Positions 1 to 5,089 of a stretch of 7,995 nucleotides of DNA are shown here, piece after piece. The position numbers and the translations under genes were made by a program. The stretch spans positions 1-7,995 of the forward strand of contig JAIOSH010000548.1 of NCBI GenBank assembly GCA_021107685.1, written 5' to 3'. This DNA is from Bacteroidales bacterium. GTDB taxonomy: Bacteria > Bacteroidota > Bacteroidia > Bacteroidales > SMBSF39. The notes beneath the pieces were generated by a model. It saw only the letters and a program-made list of their open reading frames with translations, ran no database searches and had not been told where the DNA came from. The number at the start of each line of letters is the position of its first letter. Within the stretch, counting starts at the first letter, position 1.

Positions 1-47
1 ATTCTCCAATGTTTTGCATTTTGAAAAAATTATTTTGACAAAAATAA

Positions 48-710
48 TCAAAAAAGATTAACCGGTTTAATAATTTCAGGATTATCATTTGCAGGCGAAT
101 TGACCAATTTTGAAACCTGATAAGCCTGCATAAGCTCAAAGGGATAAGGTTTTAATAATTCTGATAAGACATCCCGGTTATTGCTATTCAGCCAATCATT
201 TTCACTTGTTTTATGAAGAATTACAGGCATCCTGTTATGGATATTTTTCAATAATTCATTTGGTGTAGTAGTAATTATTGCAAAAGAATTGACTATTTCG
301 TCTTCATTATCTTTCCAGCTATCCCAAATGCCTGCCATTGTAAAAAGAGAATTATCATTCATAGTAATACGAAAAGGAATTTTTTCATTTTCTTTTTTCC
401 ATTCATAAAAACCATCTGATAAAACCAAACATCTTTTTCTTTTAAAAGAATTTCTAAAAGATGGCTTTTCGGAAATTGTTTCGGCTTTTGCATTAATCAG
501 CTTATTGCCGATTGATTTGTCTTTTGCCCAGAAAGGTATTAATCCCCATCGAAAATAACTTAGTTTACCTTGTGATACATTAGAAATTACAGCAAGATTT
601 TGTGAAGGTGCACAATTATATCTGGGCTTATAATCGGTTTTATCAATTATAACATTGAATCTTTCTTCAATTATTTTTGTAAGGGGTGAAAAAGAAAAGC
701 GTCCGCACAT
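48..710 (-). CDS. yedK: SRAP-family abasic-site crosslinking protein (YedK/HMCES type)
   Basis: This is a complete 220-residue SRAP (SOS response-associated peptidase) protein, the usual length for bacterial YedK. The family forms a covalent thiazolidine link between its N-terminal Cys and abasic sites in single-stranded DNA, shielding them from cleavage and error-prone bypass. The protein begins MCGRF, so removal of Met exposes Cys2; this fixes the start at 710. The other active-site positions are visible: Asn73 in INAKAE, Glu103 in GFYEW and His158 in HNRMP, spaced as in E. coli YedK (Asn75, Glu105, His160). WGLIPFW (55-61) is also typical. It lies downstream of a umuC-type gene on the same strand but 330 bp away, so it may have its own promoter. 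CAAACTTA at 769-776 reads TAAGTTTG on the minus strand, matching a Bacteroidetes -7 box, but I see no good -33 partner. Family assignment is very secure; the role in this organism is inferred. Confidence 0.96.
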   Translation of the reverse strand: MCGRFSFSPLTKIIEERFNVIIDKTDYKPRYNCAPSQNLAVISNVSQGKLSYFRWGLIPFWAKDKSIGNKLINAKAETISEKPSFRNSFKRKRCLVLSDGFYEWKKENEKIPFRITMNDNSLFTMAGIWDSWKDNEDEIVNSFAIITTTPNELLKNIHNRMPVILHKTSENDWLNSNNRDVLSELLKPYPFELMQAYQVSKLVNSPANDNPEIIKPVNLF

Positions 711-780
711 AATATAAAATTTTAAGTTTCTGAATATAGTATTTAATGTTCTTAGGCTCTAAAAAAGCCAAACTTACCAA

Positions 781-795
781 TCCCGAAAATCGGGA
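781..795. repeat. GC-rich hairpin (inverted repeat)
   Basis: TCCCGA-AAA-TCGGGA is a perfect 6-bp stem with a 3-base loop in otherwise AT-rich DNA. It could act as a transcription terminator for minus-strand messages coming from umuC, but no U-run follows immediately; the nearest T-run on that strand is about 15 bases further on. It may instead be a small dispersed element. The structure is directly visible; the function is not. Confidence 0.5.
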
Positions 796-858
796 CAGGC
801 TATGTTATTAGTTTAGATGTTGTCGAAATTCAATTCTCTCAAAATACAGGATTGTTCA

Positions 859-898
859 AATTGAAATGTTGTCTATATTCCGCATAGCGGTTTCAATT
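859..898. repeat. Nested inverted repeat around a small hairpin
   Basis: AATTGAAA (859-866) is the exact reverse complement of TTTCAATT (891-898). Directly inside the right arm is a second perfect inverted repeat, CCGC-ATA-GCGG (880-890). In single-stranded form this could fold into a compound stem, or it could be a protein binding site. It occurs once in the window, so it is not a CRISPR array. Confidence 0.4.
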
Positions 899-918
899 CA
901 TAACTCATAACTTATAAT
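898..918. repeat. Short 7-bp tandem repeat, three units
   Basis: TCATAAC, TCATAAC and TTATAAT follow each other without gaps. The period is the same as in the longer array at 1002-1050 but the unit sequence differs. It is non-coding. The left arm overlaps the edge of the inverted repeat that ends at 898 by one base. Confidence 0.5.
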
Positions 919-1001
919 TGATTTCGTCGCTTAATGGAAAAAAATTTACCAACAATTATACAGTCATTCTCCGTAGGAGTCCTTCTGACAATTGTCATTA
1001 A

Positions 1002-1050
1002 TTGCATACTGCTTACTGCTTACTGCATACTGTTTATTGCCTACTGCCTA
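1002..1050. repeat. 7-bp tandem repeat array, seven units
   Basis: Seven consecutive heptamers follow the pattern YTGYNTA: TTGCATA, CTGCTTA, CTGCTTA, CTGCATA, CTGTTTA, TTGCCTA, CTGCCTA. The array overlaps the end of umuC: the umuC stop codon (1041-1043, TAG on the minus strand) and its last codons lie inside the last two units. The array is directly visible. Whether this is polymerase slippage, a dispersed element or a regulatory site cannot be told from one window. Confidence 0.8.
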
Positions 1051-1832
1051 CTTTTATCAACAAGTTCATCTGTATCAGAGTTAAATGACTTATCTATATC
1101 AACGCTTAACAAATCGTTCCATTTTGTTGAATAACAAGGCGAAAGATTTTCCTGTCTCATTTTCCATCTTTTCTTTGTTCCCTGTATAGCATATTTAATT
1201 TTGTCCCTGCCCATTGAAGCATTAATTTTATCAACAATTTTTATCAGTTCTTTAAATTTTTTCCTGTTTACATCGTCCCAAAGTACAGCCTGGCGAATAT
1301 TGTCAGGTATAATATTTGAAACAATTACGCCTGATTTCTTATATTTATATCCTTTTTTGTATAGAGCTTTTAATGCAATAACTGCATAATGAATAAGTTC
1401 TGACGTATTATTAGTTGCAACAGGTAATTGAACAATTTTATAATTAACATATTGTGGTCCTTTAGCAAATTTATTAGTCATAATAAAAATGAGAAGAGTT
1501 TGAGCAAGGGTATGCTGTTTCCTTAATTTTTCAGCAACTCTTGAAACATAAGTAGTTGTTGCCTGTTCAATATCTTCATATTTTTGCAAAGGTTTTCCAT
1601 AAGAACGTGAAGTACATATTTCTTTTTTTTCAGCAGGATTTATATCAATAGGATAACAAGAAATTCCTCTTAATTCAAGTATTATTCTTTGACCAATCAC
1701 ACCCATATATTTCCGTATCCAGCTTTCATCTGTATTTTTCAGGTCAAATGCCGTTTTAATATTATTTTTCAATAAAAATTTAGTGTATTGTCTGCCAACA
1801 CCCCAAATATCTTCAACAGGAATTTGTTTCAA
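1041..1832 (-). CDS. umuC: UmuC C-terminal fragment (thumb, little finger, DUF4113-like end)
   Basis: This is the remaining 263 residues of the split polymerase. The frame is actually open up to the A10 run (about 1919), so the TTG at 1832 is only a nominal start; there is no ATG between. From the N-terminus it shows VEDIWGVGRQYTKFL (6-20, helix-hairpin-helix), the little-finger region (about 65-175), a QAVLW motif at 181-185 where E. coli UmuC has its beta-clamp-binding QLNLF, and WKMRQENLSPCYSTKW (223-238), typical of the UmuC C-terminus. About 20 residues beyond the usual end (DIDKSF...KSRQ) form an acidic tail whose final codons come from the 7-bp repeat array. Confidence 0.85.
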   Translation of the reverse strand: MKQIPVEDIWGVGRQYTKFLLKNNIKTAFDLKNTDESWIRKYMGVIGQRIILELRGISCYPIDINPAEKKEICTSRSYGKPLQKYEDIEQATTTYVSRVAEKLRKQHTLAQTLLIFIMTNKFAKGPQYVNYKIVQLPVATNNTSELIHYAVIALKALYKKGYKYKKSGVIVSNIIPDNIRQAVLWDDVNRKKFKELIKIVDKINASMGRDKIKYAIQGTKKRWKMRQENLSPCYSTKWNDLLSVDIDKSFNSDTDELVDKSRQ

Positions 1833-1875
1833 TTCCTTATCTATATCAGAAAGAGCTGTAAAATCAAAAATATAT

Positions 1876-2382
1876 TTATATCTTTCGTTTCTGCAGAAAG
1901 GGTGTATATTTTTTTTTTGCTATATGATTGGCAATTTTTGCAAGTGTTTTTGTCGTTGCTATTCCAATAGAAACAGGAACACCTGTCCATTGTTTTATTT
2001 TGTTTCTCATATTAACTGCAAAATCAGTTATATTCATATCAATAATTCCCGTCAAATCTAAAAATGCTTCATCTATTGAATATATCTCAATTTCAGGAGT
2101 AAATCCGGAAAGAATGTTCATAACCCTTTGCGAAATATCGCCATATAAAGAAAAATTAGTTGAAAATACGTGAACATTATTTTTTTCAATTATATCACGA
2201 ATTTCAAAAGCAGGAACTCCCATTTTTATTCCTAATGACTTTGCTTCGTTAGAACGTGCAATAATACATCCGTCATTATTTGAAAGAACAACAATAGGTT
2301 TTCCTTCCAGCTTTGGGTTAAATATCCGTTCACAAGAAGCATAAAAATTGTTACAATCAACTAATGCAAAAATTTGTTGCAT
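1876..2382 (-). CDS. umuC: UmuC N-terminal fragment (palm/fingers)
   Basis: This is a 168-residue reading frame holding the catalytic half of UmuC. Asp9 in ALVDCNNFYASCE and Asp104-Glu105 in YSIDEAFLD match the three metal-binding carboxylates of Y-family polymerases, and Tyr14 sits at the steric-gate position known from E. coli UmuC. The SNNDGCIIARSNEAK segment (34-48) is the typical nucleotide-binding finger region. True homology ends near Ala155-Lys157 (ANHIAKK). The last dozen residues (YTPFLQKRKI and the preceding Lys) are out-of-frame readthrough. The start is preceded by an A-rich leader with no Shine-Dalgarno sequence, normal for Bacteroidetes. Confidence 0.85.
   Translation of the reverse strand: MQQIFALVDCNNFYASCERIFNPKLEGKPIVVLSNNDGCIIARSNEAKSLGIKMGVPAFEIRDIIEKNNVHVFSTNFSLYGDISQRVMNILSGFTPEIEIYSIDEAFLDLTGIIDMNITDFAVNMRNKIKQWTGVPVSIGIATTKTLAKIANHIAKKKYTPFLQKRKI
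1909..1918 (-). other. umuC: A10 homopolymer at the umuC frame break
   Basis: Ten consecutive A residues on the coding strand encode the lysines after ANHIA. Frame arithmetic shows that the downstream half is reached by skipping one base, equivalent to nine A (or twelve) in the message. RNA polymerase slippage on runs of nine or more A/T is known in AT-rich bacteria and could produce some full-length mRNA. A plain indel or a read error in the homopolymer would look the same. Confidence 0.75.
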
Positions 2383-2522
2383 ATTTTTTTAATATTTTAC
2401 AATTATCGGTTTACACTATTTCGATTTTTATCAATAATCCACGTGCTTAATTATCTTTTTAGATTTTATAAAAGATGCCGGATTTTTTGAGTATAAAAAT
2501 AACAATATTTTTTTTATGAATA

Positions 2523-2554
2523 TTTGTATTTTTAACAAAATCTATATACATTTG
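2523..2554 (+). promoter_or_regulatory. Candidate Bacteroidetes-type promoter
   Basis: TTTG (2523-2526) and TACATTTG (2547-2554) match the -33 and -7 consensus TTTG/TAnnTTTG of the Bacteroides primary sigma factor, and the 20-bp spacing falls in the usual 19-21 range. Transcription would start a few bases after 2554 and give a leader of about 45 nt before the ATG at 2607. It probably drives the whole plus-strand gene run. Confidence 0.55.
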
Positions 2555-2558
2555 TATA
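2545..2558. promoter_or_regulatory. Palindrome overlapping the -7 box (possible operator)
   Basis: TATACA-TT-TGTATA is a perfect inverted repeat with a 2-base centre, lying directly over the candidate -7 element. A repressor bound here would block the promoter. Short AT-rich palindromes arise by chance in such DNA, so the operator role is only a suggestion. Confidence 0.3.
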
Positions 2559-2559
2559 A

Positions 2560-2577
2560 AATTTCATTATTGAAATT
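2560..2577. promoter_or_regulatory. Leader inverted repeat upstream of the acylphosphatase-like gene
   Basis: AATTTCA-TTAT-TGAAATT is a perfect 7-bp stem with a 4-base loop, one base after the preceding palindrome. If the candidate promoter is right, it lies in the first part of the mRNA leader and could fold as a weak hairpin or extend a protein-binding region. Confidence 0.3.
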
Positions 2578-2606
2578 ATTCCTTTGAATAACTAAAACCT
2601 ATAACC

Positions 2607-2906
2607 ATGAAAAAATTATTAAATATTTTAATATCAGGCGATTTACGTGACGCGGGGATTAGGTTTCACACTATGCAAGCTGCTTATAAATACGGAGTTA
2701 GAGGAACTGTTCGATATATAGAGGATTATTCAATTTTTATTATAGCTGAAGGTGAAGAAGATAAATTAAATAATTTTGTTAATTGGTGTAAGAGAGGTCC
2801 ACTGGGTGTTAGAGTAGATAAAGTAGAAATTGAGGAAGGTGAAATTAAAAATTATAAAAAATTTGATATGGTTCGTAGGTCAAGGTCTAAGAATAATCCT
2901 AAATAA
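2607..2906 (+). CDS. Acylphosphatase-like protein with altered catalytic Asn
   Basis: This is a 99-residue protein with the single-domain acylphosphatase fold, slightly longer than the usual ~90. Acylphosphatases hydrolyse carboxyl-phosphate bonds such as acetyl or carbamoyl phosphate. SGDLRDAGIRFHT (10-22) aligns with the family signature GxVQxVGFRxxT and keeps the phosphate-binding Arg (Arg19), though the usual VGF is AGI. GTVRY (33-37) corresponds to the conserved GxVRN, so the Asn that positions the attacking water is replaced by Tyr37. The AEGEEDKL and CKRGPLGVRVDKVE segments (48-55, 61-74) are otherwise family-typical. The C-terminus adds a basic tail (VRRSRSKNN). It is the first gene of the plus-strand run, 76 bp before the aminopeptidase. 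Family membership is confident; activity is doubtful and a binding role is possible. Confidence 0.88.
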   Translation: MKKLLNILISGDLRDAGIRFHTMQAAYKYGVRGTVRYIEDYSIFIIAEGEEDKLNNFVNWCKRGPLGVRVDKVEIEEGEIKNYKKFDMVRRSRSKNNPK

Positions 2907-2982
2907 ATTGTTTAATAAATTTTTCCTGAAATATTTTTTTCCCATGTAATTAACAAATCCAAATCTTAATTTTCTTTTTTTT

Positions 2983-4419
2983 ATGCAAACAATAATCACT
3001 AAATTCGATAAGGCTACAGCCACTGATAGTATTATTTATCTCATATCTGATATTAAAAGTATTGATAAAAAAATATTATCAGGTAAAGAGATTGATTTTA
3101 TTAAACAACAGAATAAAAACAAAAAGGAACTTATAGTTTTTAATCATTTTGACAGATGGATTTTTGTACAGTTCATTAAAAAGGAAAAGGGAAAAAATAA
3201 AAAACTTGAACAATGCAGAAAGGCAGGTGATAAATTATTGAAATTAATTAATGAAAATAAAATTAATGATATTATACTTTATGATTTAGAAGGGAATGCT
3301 TTTGAAACACTTGCCTTTGCCGAAGGAATGGCATTAGGTAATTACCAGTTCCTGAAATATAAAAAGAATGCTGCTGATAAAATATATTCACTTAATACAA
3401 TTTGTATTTTTTCTGAAAAAGTTAATACGGAACAAATTGATGAACTTAATATAATTATTGACGGGACTTTAAAATGCCGGACACTCGTTAATGAACCTGT
3501 ATCATATTTAAATGCTGTTATGCTTTCTGATGAAATAAAAAAAATGGGAAAAGAAGCAGGATTTAAGGTTGAAGTATTAAACAAAAAAAAGATAGAATCC
3601 ATAAAAATGGGAGGATTGCTGGCTGTGAACAAAGGCAGCATTGACCCGCCTACATTTACTATAATTGAGTGGAAACCAGAAAATGCTATTAATAAAAAAC
3701 CTTATGTCTTTGTTGGAAAAGGTGTAGTATTTGATACAGGCGGACTGAATATCAAAACTGAGAATTATATGGAAAATATGAAAAGTGATATGGCAGGTGC
3801 TGCTGCTGTGGCTTCTTCAATATATGTTATTGCAAAAGCTAAACTACCTTTTTATATTATAGGACTAATACCTGCAACTGATAACAGACCTGCTGGTAAT
3901 GCGTATGTTAATGGCGATATTATCACAATGTATGATAAAACTAAAGTAGAAATAATAAATACAGATGCTGAAGGACGTTTAATACTTGCAGATGCTTTAA
4001 GTTATGCTAAAAAATTCAATCCTGAACTTGTTATTGACCTTGCTACTCTTACAGGGTCTGCTGCAAGAGCAATTGGGAAATATGGAATTGTTGGAATGTG
4101 TGCAAAATCTAATAAGGAATTTGCTAAATTAAAAAAAAGCGGTGAAAATGTTTATGAAAGAATTGCCGAATTTCCATTCTGGGATGAATATTCTGAAATG
4201 ATTAAATCGGAAATTGCTGATATTAAGAATCTTGGTGGAATCGATTCAGGTGCTATTACTGCTGGAAAATTCCTTGAGCATTTTACGAATTATCCCTATA
4301 TACATCTTGATATTGCAGGTCCTGCTTTTATTGATAAAAAAGACAGTTACAGAAGTATTGGAGGTACAGGAACAGGAGTGAGGCTTTTATTTGATTTTAT
4401 TAAACAAAAAATTAACTAA
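2983..4419 (+). CDS. pepA: Leucyl aminopeptidase, M17 family
   Basis: This 478-residue cytosolic aminopeptidase removes N-terminal residues from peptides, with two metal ions and usually as a hexamer. The N-terminal domain (about 1-160) is variable, as usual, and here Lys-rich. The catalytic domain shows every expected residue: Lys246 (VGKG), Asp251 (FDTGG), Lys258, Asp269 (MKSDMAGAAA), and Asp328/Glu330/Arg332 in the M17 signature NTDAEGRL (326-333). The spacing matches E. coli PepA (Lys270, Asp275, Lys282, Asp293, Asp332, Glu334). The downstream DLATLTGSA (352-360) and the final GGTGTGVRLL (460-469) are also typical. The start at 2983 follows a T-rich leader without a Shine-Dalgarno sequence. 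The methyltransferase gene begins 25 bp later, so the two are probably cotranscribed. DNA-binding or recombination roles known for E. coli PepA should not be assumed. Confidence 0.96.
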   Translation: MQTIITKFDKATATDSIIYLISDIKSIDKKILSGKEIDFIKQQNKNKKELIVFNHFDRWIFVQFIKKEKGKNKKLEQCRKAGDKLLKLINENKINDIILYDLEGNAFETLAFAEGMALGNYQFLKYKKNAADKIYSLNTICIFSEKVNTEQIDELNIIIDGTLKCRTLVNEPVSYLNAVMLSDEIKKMGKEAGFKVEVLNKKKIESIKMGGLLAVNKGSIDPPTFTIIEWKPENAINKKPYVFVGKGVVFDTGGLNIKTENYMENMKSDMAGAAAVASSIYVIAKAKLPFYIIGLIPATDNRPAGNAYVNGDIITMYDKTKVEIINTDAEGRLILADALSYAKKFNPELVIDLATLTGSAARAIGKYGIVGMCAKSNKEFAKLKKSGENVYERIAEFPFWDEYSEMIKSEIADIKNLGGIDSGAITAGKFLEHFTNYPYIHLDIAGPAFIDKKDSYRSIGGTGTGVRLLFDFIKQKIN

Positions 4420-4444
4420 ATCTTACAATTCAAAAAAAATTTAA

Positions 4445-5080
4445 ATGTATAATCCCGATATTGAAAAATATATTGAATTACATTCGAGTGAAGAAACTTC
4501 CATATTAAAAAAACTTAACAGGGAAACTAATCTAAAAGTTTTAATGCCAAGAATGTTATCAGGCCATTTACAGGGAAAATTCCTGGAAATGATAAGCCTG
4601 ATGATTAAACCCAGACAAATATTAGAAATTGGGACTTATACGGGATATTCTGCAATATGCTTATCAGCAGGACTTTGTAAAGGAGGAATAATACATACAA
4701 TTGAGAAAAATAGTGAGCTTGAAGATATCGCAAATCGTTATTTTAATAAAGCAGGAATTAAAAATAAAGTAAAATTTTATCTCGGTGATGCCATGAATAT
4801 TATTCCTGATATCAACGAAATTTTTGACCTTGTTTTTATTGATGCTGATAAAGAAAATTACCTCAACTATTATAATTTGGTTTTCAATAAAGTAAGAAAA
4901 GGCGGATTTATTATTGCTGATAATGCCCTGTGGGATGGTAAGGTTATTGAATCAGACTATAAAGATGATAAAGAAACTATTGGAATTGTTCGATTCAACG
5001 ATTTTGTTCAAAAGGATAAAAGAGTGGAAAATATGATTCTTCCTCTTCGTGACGGATTGATGATAATTAGAAAGTTATAA
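4445..5080 (+). CDS. Class I SAM-dependent O-methyltransferase (cation-dependent, COMT/CCoAOMT-like)
   Basis: This is a 211-residue single-domain methyltransferase of the Methyltransf_3 group, complete and of normal length. SGHLQGKFLEMI (39-50) is the typical N-terminal substrate/SAM-side helix, LEIGTYTGYSA (60-70) is SAM motif I, and IEKNS (86-90) supplies the acidic residue for the ribose. The metal ligands of the family are present: Asp133 in FIDADKENY, and Asp159-Asn160 in IADNALW, matching Asp141, Asp169 and Asn170 of catechol O-methyltransferase. It ends with the usual PLRDGLMIIRK strand. Known relatives methylate hydroxyls of catechols, caffeoyl-CoA or, in some bacteria, tRNA hydroxyuridine (TrmR); the substrate here is unknown. 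It sits between pepA (25-bp gap) and the secreted deacetylase (9-bp gap), which implies cotranscription more than a shared pathway. Confidence 0.94.
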   Translation: MYNPDIEKYIELHSSEETSILKKLNRETNLKVLMPRMLSGHLQGKFLEMISLMIKPRQILEIGTYTGYSAICLSAGLCKGGIIHTIEKNSELEDIANRYFNKAGIKNKVKFYLGDAMNIIPDINEIFDLVFIDADKENYLNYYNLVFNKVRKGGFIIADNALWDGKVIESDYKDDKETIGIVRFNDFVQKDKRVENMILPLRDGLMIIRKL

Positions 5081-5089
5081 TAACAATAT

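Larger units (their letters stand above)
711..1040. other. 330-bp intergenic region with short repeats
   Basis: This gap separates the SRAP gene from the end of umuC. I see no credible gene here. A plus-strand frame of 66 codons beginning at 934 is mostly a translation of the 7-bp repeats plus sequence antisense to umuC, so I do not call it. The region holds a GC-rich hairpin at 781-795, a nested inverted repeat at 859-898, a small heptamer array at 898-918 and the start of a longer heptamer array at 1002-1050. A possible -7 element for the SRAP gene lies at 769-776 on the minus strand. Confidence 0.7.
1041..2382 (-). pseudogene. umuC: umuC-type Y-family DNA polymerase, split by a frame disruption in an A10 run
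   Basis: The whole gene encodes a UmuC-like translesion polymerase, which copies past damaged template bases. Reading from the ATG at 2382, the frame runs through palm and fingers and then ends early at 1876, because it leaves the coding frame at ten A residues (1909-1918, minus strand). Removing one A (or adding two) joins it to the downstream frame without any stop, giving about 446 residues with a continuous UmuC domain order: palm/fingers, thumb with a VEDIWGVG helix-hairpin-helix segment, little finger, clamp-binding motif and C-terminal DUF4113-like end. Both sides look well conserved, so the break is recent, a sequencing or assembly error, or is bypassed by transcriptional slippage. 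No umuD lies beside it; its upstream neighbour is the divergent acylphosphatase-like gene. Family call very secure; whether it is functional is open. Confidence 0.9.
2383..2606. other. Divergent intergenic region between umuC and the acylphosphatase-like gene
   Basis: This 224-bp AT-rich gap must carry the control signals for both divergent units. On the plus strand a TTTG/TAnnTTTG promoter and two inverted repeats are visible close to the acylphosphatase-like gene. On the minus strand I found no clear Bacteroidetes-type promoter for umuC and no box that I could call a LexA site with confidence. No small gene is evident. Confidence 0.6.

Noticed and set aside
2..61. Plus-strand frame open from the window edge to TAA at 59-61
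   Set aside because: Twenty codons of AT-rich sequence cannot be told from chance; it could be the end of a convergent gene but there is no support.
859..918. CRISPR-like repeat beginning GTTTCAATTC near 890
   Set aside because: It resembles the start of some type I repeats, but there is only one copy, with no regularly spaced repeats or cas genes.
934..1134. Plus-strand 66-codon frame with hydrophobic repeats (AYCILFIAYC)
   Set aside because: It is mainly a translation of the 7-bp tandem repeats and the antisense of the umuC 3' end; no independent coding signal.
2383..2606. LexA/SOS box in front of umuC
   Set aside because: The TATACA-TT-TGTATA palindrome has the half-sites in the opposite order to the E. 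coli SOS box, lies far from umuC, and no gram-positive-type GAAC/GTTC pair was seen.
3342..3641. Minus-strand 99-codon frame inside pepA
   Set aside because: It is a shadow of the conserved aminopeptidase gene and shows no recognisable motif.
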